DNA from: an uncultured Clostridium sp.
GTDB taxonomy: Bacteria > Bacillota > Clostridia > TANB77 > CAG-508
Direction of reading: 5' to 3'
Assembly (NCBI GenBank): GCA_946497585.1
Contig: CAMMLF010000033.1
Location: forward strand, 1-13,908
DNA length: 13,908 nucleotides
A program made the translations under genes and the position numbers. The stretch's first letter is position 1; each line of letters opens with the position of its first letter. Under the pieces are notes generated by a model. It was not told where the DNA came from. It did no database searches and saw only the letters and a list, made by a program, of their open reading frames with translations. Shown piece after piece: positions 13,145 to 13,908 of this stretch.

Positions 13145-13891
13145 ATGGAAAAAGATAAAAAGGAAAAGTTAAAGCTGGCCATAACTCTTGCATTTATAAT
13201 TATTGCATTTGTGATAGCAATAACTATAATGCTAAAGTATAGTCAAGAAGGCGAAACAAATATGCCATTTAATTTATCTGAAATAATTGTTGTAAGTAGT
13301 GCGGAAGGTGTTACAAAAGCAGAGAACCCAGATAATTACAAATGGAATTTGGATATTATGCAATATAATGATATATATTTGCATATAGAAAAAAATGAAG
13401 ACTATGATAAAAATGCATACATAGGAAGTGTTACTATAGAAAACTTTTCATTTGATACTCCAAATGTAGGCAATACTAGGGTATATATGCCAAGTAGCAC
13501 AGAAGGTAGTTTGTTTTCGTATGATGATACATATTTAATAAATAGGTCTCTTACATATGACGGAGCTGAAAGTAGTAATACAAAAACATTAGAGGTATCT
13601 AGTCAAGGTGGAAATATACTTTTTAGAGCTGCAAATACAGAGGTTGGCGAATATGTTTCTAATGATGATGCTGAAATTTCTCATAATGGAACATTACTTA
13701 CTAAAACAAATGTTAATTTAGAGGATTTAAAATATAACATATCATTTGATTTAGTTATAGATACTAATATTGCAACTTATAGAGGAACAGTGAGTTTGGA
13801 ATTGCCGGTAGGAGATATAATAACAGAAGGTACATCACAATTGGATGAAAAAGATTGCTCAAATATTGTTTTTAAAAGGGAGACTGTATAA
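13145..13891 (+). CDS. Uncharacterised single-pass membrane-anchored protein
   Basis: I do not recognise this 248-aa protein. A short basic N terminus (MEKDKKEKLK) precedes one hydrophobic segment (about 11-31), so it is probably a type II membrane protein with about 215 residues outside. The outer part is rich in Asn, Ser, Thr, Asp and Glu and reads as beta-strands, for example IYLHIEK, GSVTIENFSF, NILFRAA and ISFDLVIDTNIATYRGTVSLELPVG. There is no lipobox or sorting signal. Its single Cys is close to the C terminus. AAAGGA lies about 13 nt before ATG. A four-codon frame MKLL (13131) lies between them and its stop overlaps the start as TAATG, which may couple initiation. It follows tRNA-Ser with no terminator between. 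Confidence 0.75.
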   Translation: MEKDKKEKLKLAITLAFIIIAFVIAITIMLKYSQEGETNMPFNLSEIIVVSSAEGVTKAENPDNYKWNLDIMQYNDIYLHIEKNEDYDKNAYIGSVTIENFSFDTPNVGNTRVYMPSSTEGSLFSYDDTYLINRSLTYDGAESSNTKTLEVSSQGGNILFRAANTEVGEYVSNDDAEISHNGTLLTKTNVNLEDLKYNISFDLVIDTNIATYRGTVSLELPVGDIITEGTSQLDEKDCSNIVFKRETV

Positions 13892-13908
13892 TTTTTACTT
13901 TTGGGACG

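Overview
The window is AT-rich DNA from an endospore-forming Firmicute, most likely a Clostridia-type bacterium. It carries spoIIR, a sporulation gene with no role outside endospore formers. It also carries a protein matching the DNA-binding domain of Spo0A, strong purine-rich ribosome sites, TTG and GTG starts, and sigma-A-type promoters. The species cannot be named from the sequence.

Layout. Positions 1-3190 hold a leftward group, spoIIR - murA - walJ-like MBL hydrolase, ending in a terminator and a low-complexity A/T tail. The intergenic region before the next gene (about 2930-3190) has a candidate SigF promoter facing spoIIR. It also has two 0A-box-like sequences one helical turn apart, just upstream of a consensus promoter for an unrecognised 143-aa protein. 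Positions 3700-7080 hold a rightward sugar-nucleotide pair: a UDP-sugar pyrophosphorylase of the UAP/UGP family and a phosphohexomutase. A 204-nt structured spacer separates them and contains an antisense copy of the anticodon arm of tRNA-Arg(CCU). Positions 7100-8390 hold an Rpn/PD-(D/E)XK nuclease gene behind a perfect promoter and its own terminator. Positions 8400-9390 hold a TtcA-family tRNA thiolation gene and the tRNA-Arg(CCU) gene.

Positions 9390-11350 look like accessory DNA. A membrane-anchored XRE regulator converges on a secreted small protein whose N-terminal coding region is clearly more GC-rich than its surroundings. Positions 11411-12310 hold a stand-alone Spo0A C-terminal domain protein with a rewritten recognition helix, then a small DUF6514-like protein, then two successive hairpin/T-run structures. 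Positions 12350-13891 hold tadA, tRNA-Ser(CGA) and an unrecognised membrane-anchored protein.

How the genes fit together. murA, the pyrophosphorylase and the mutase serve cell-envelope precursor supply. ttcA, tadA and the two tRNAs form a decoding theme. spoIIR, the 0A-like boxes and the Spo0A-like protein form a sporulation theme. The most novel items are the receiver-less Spo0A_C/DUF6514-like pair, the antisense tRNA fragment, and the XRE-TM/secreted-protein pair.
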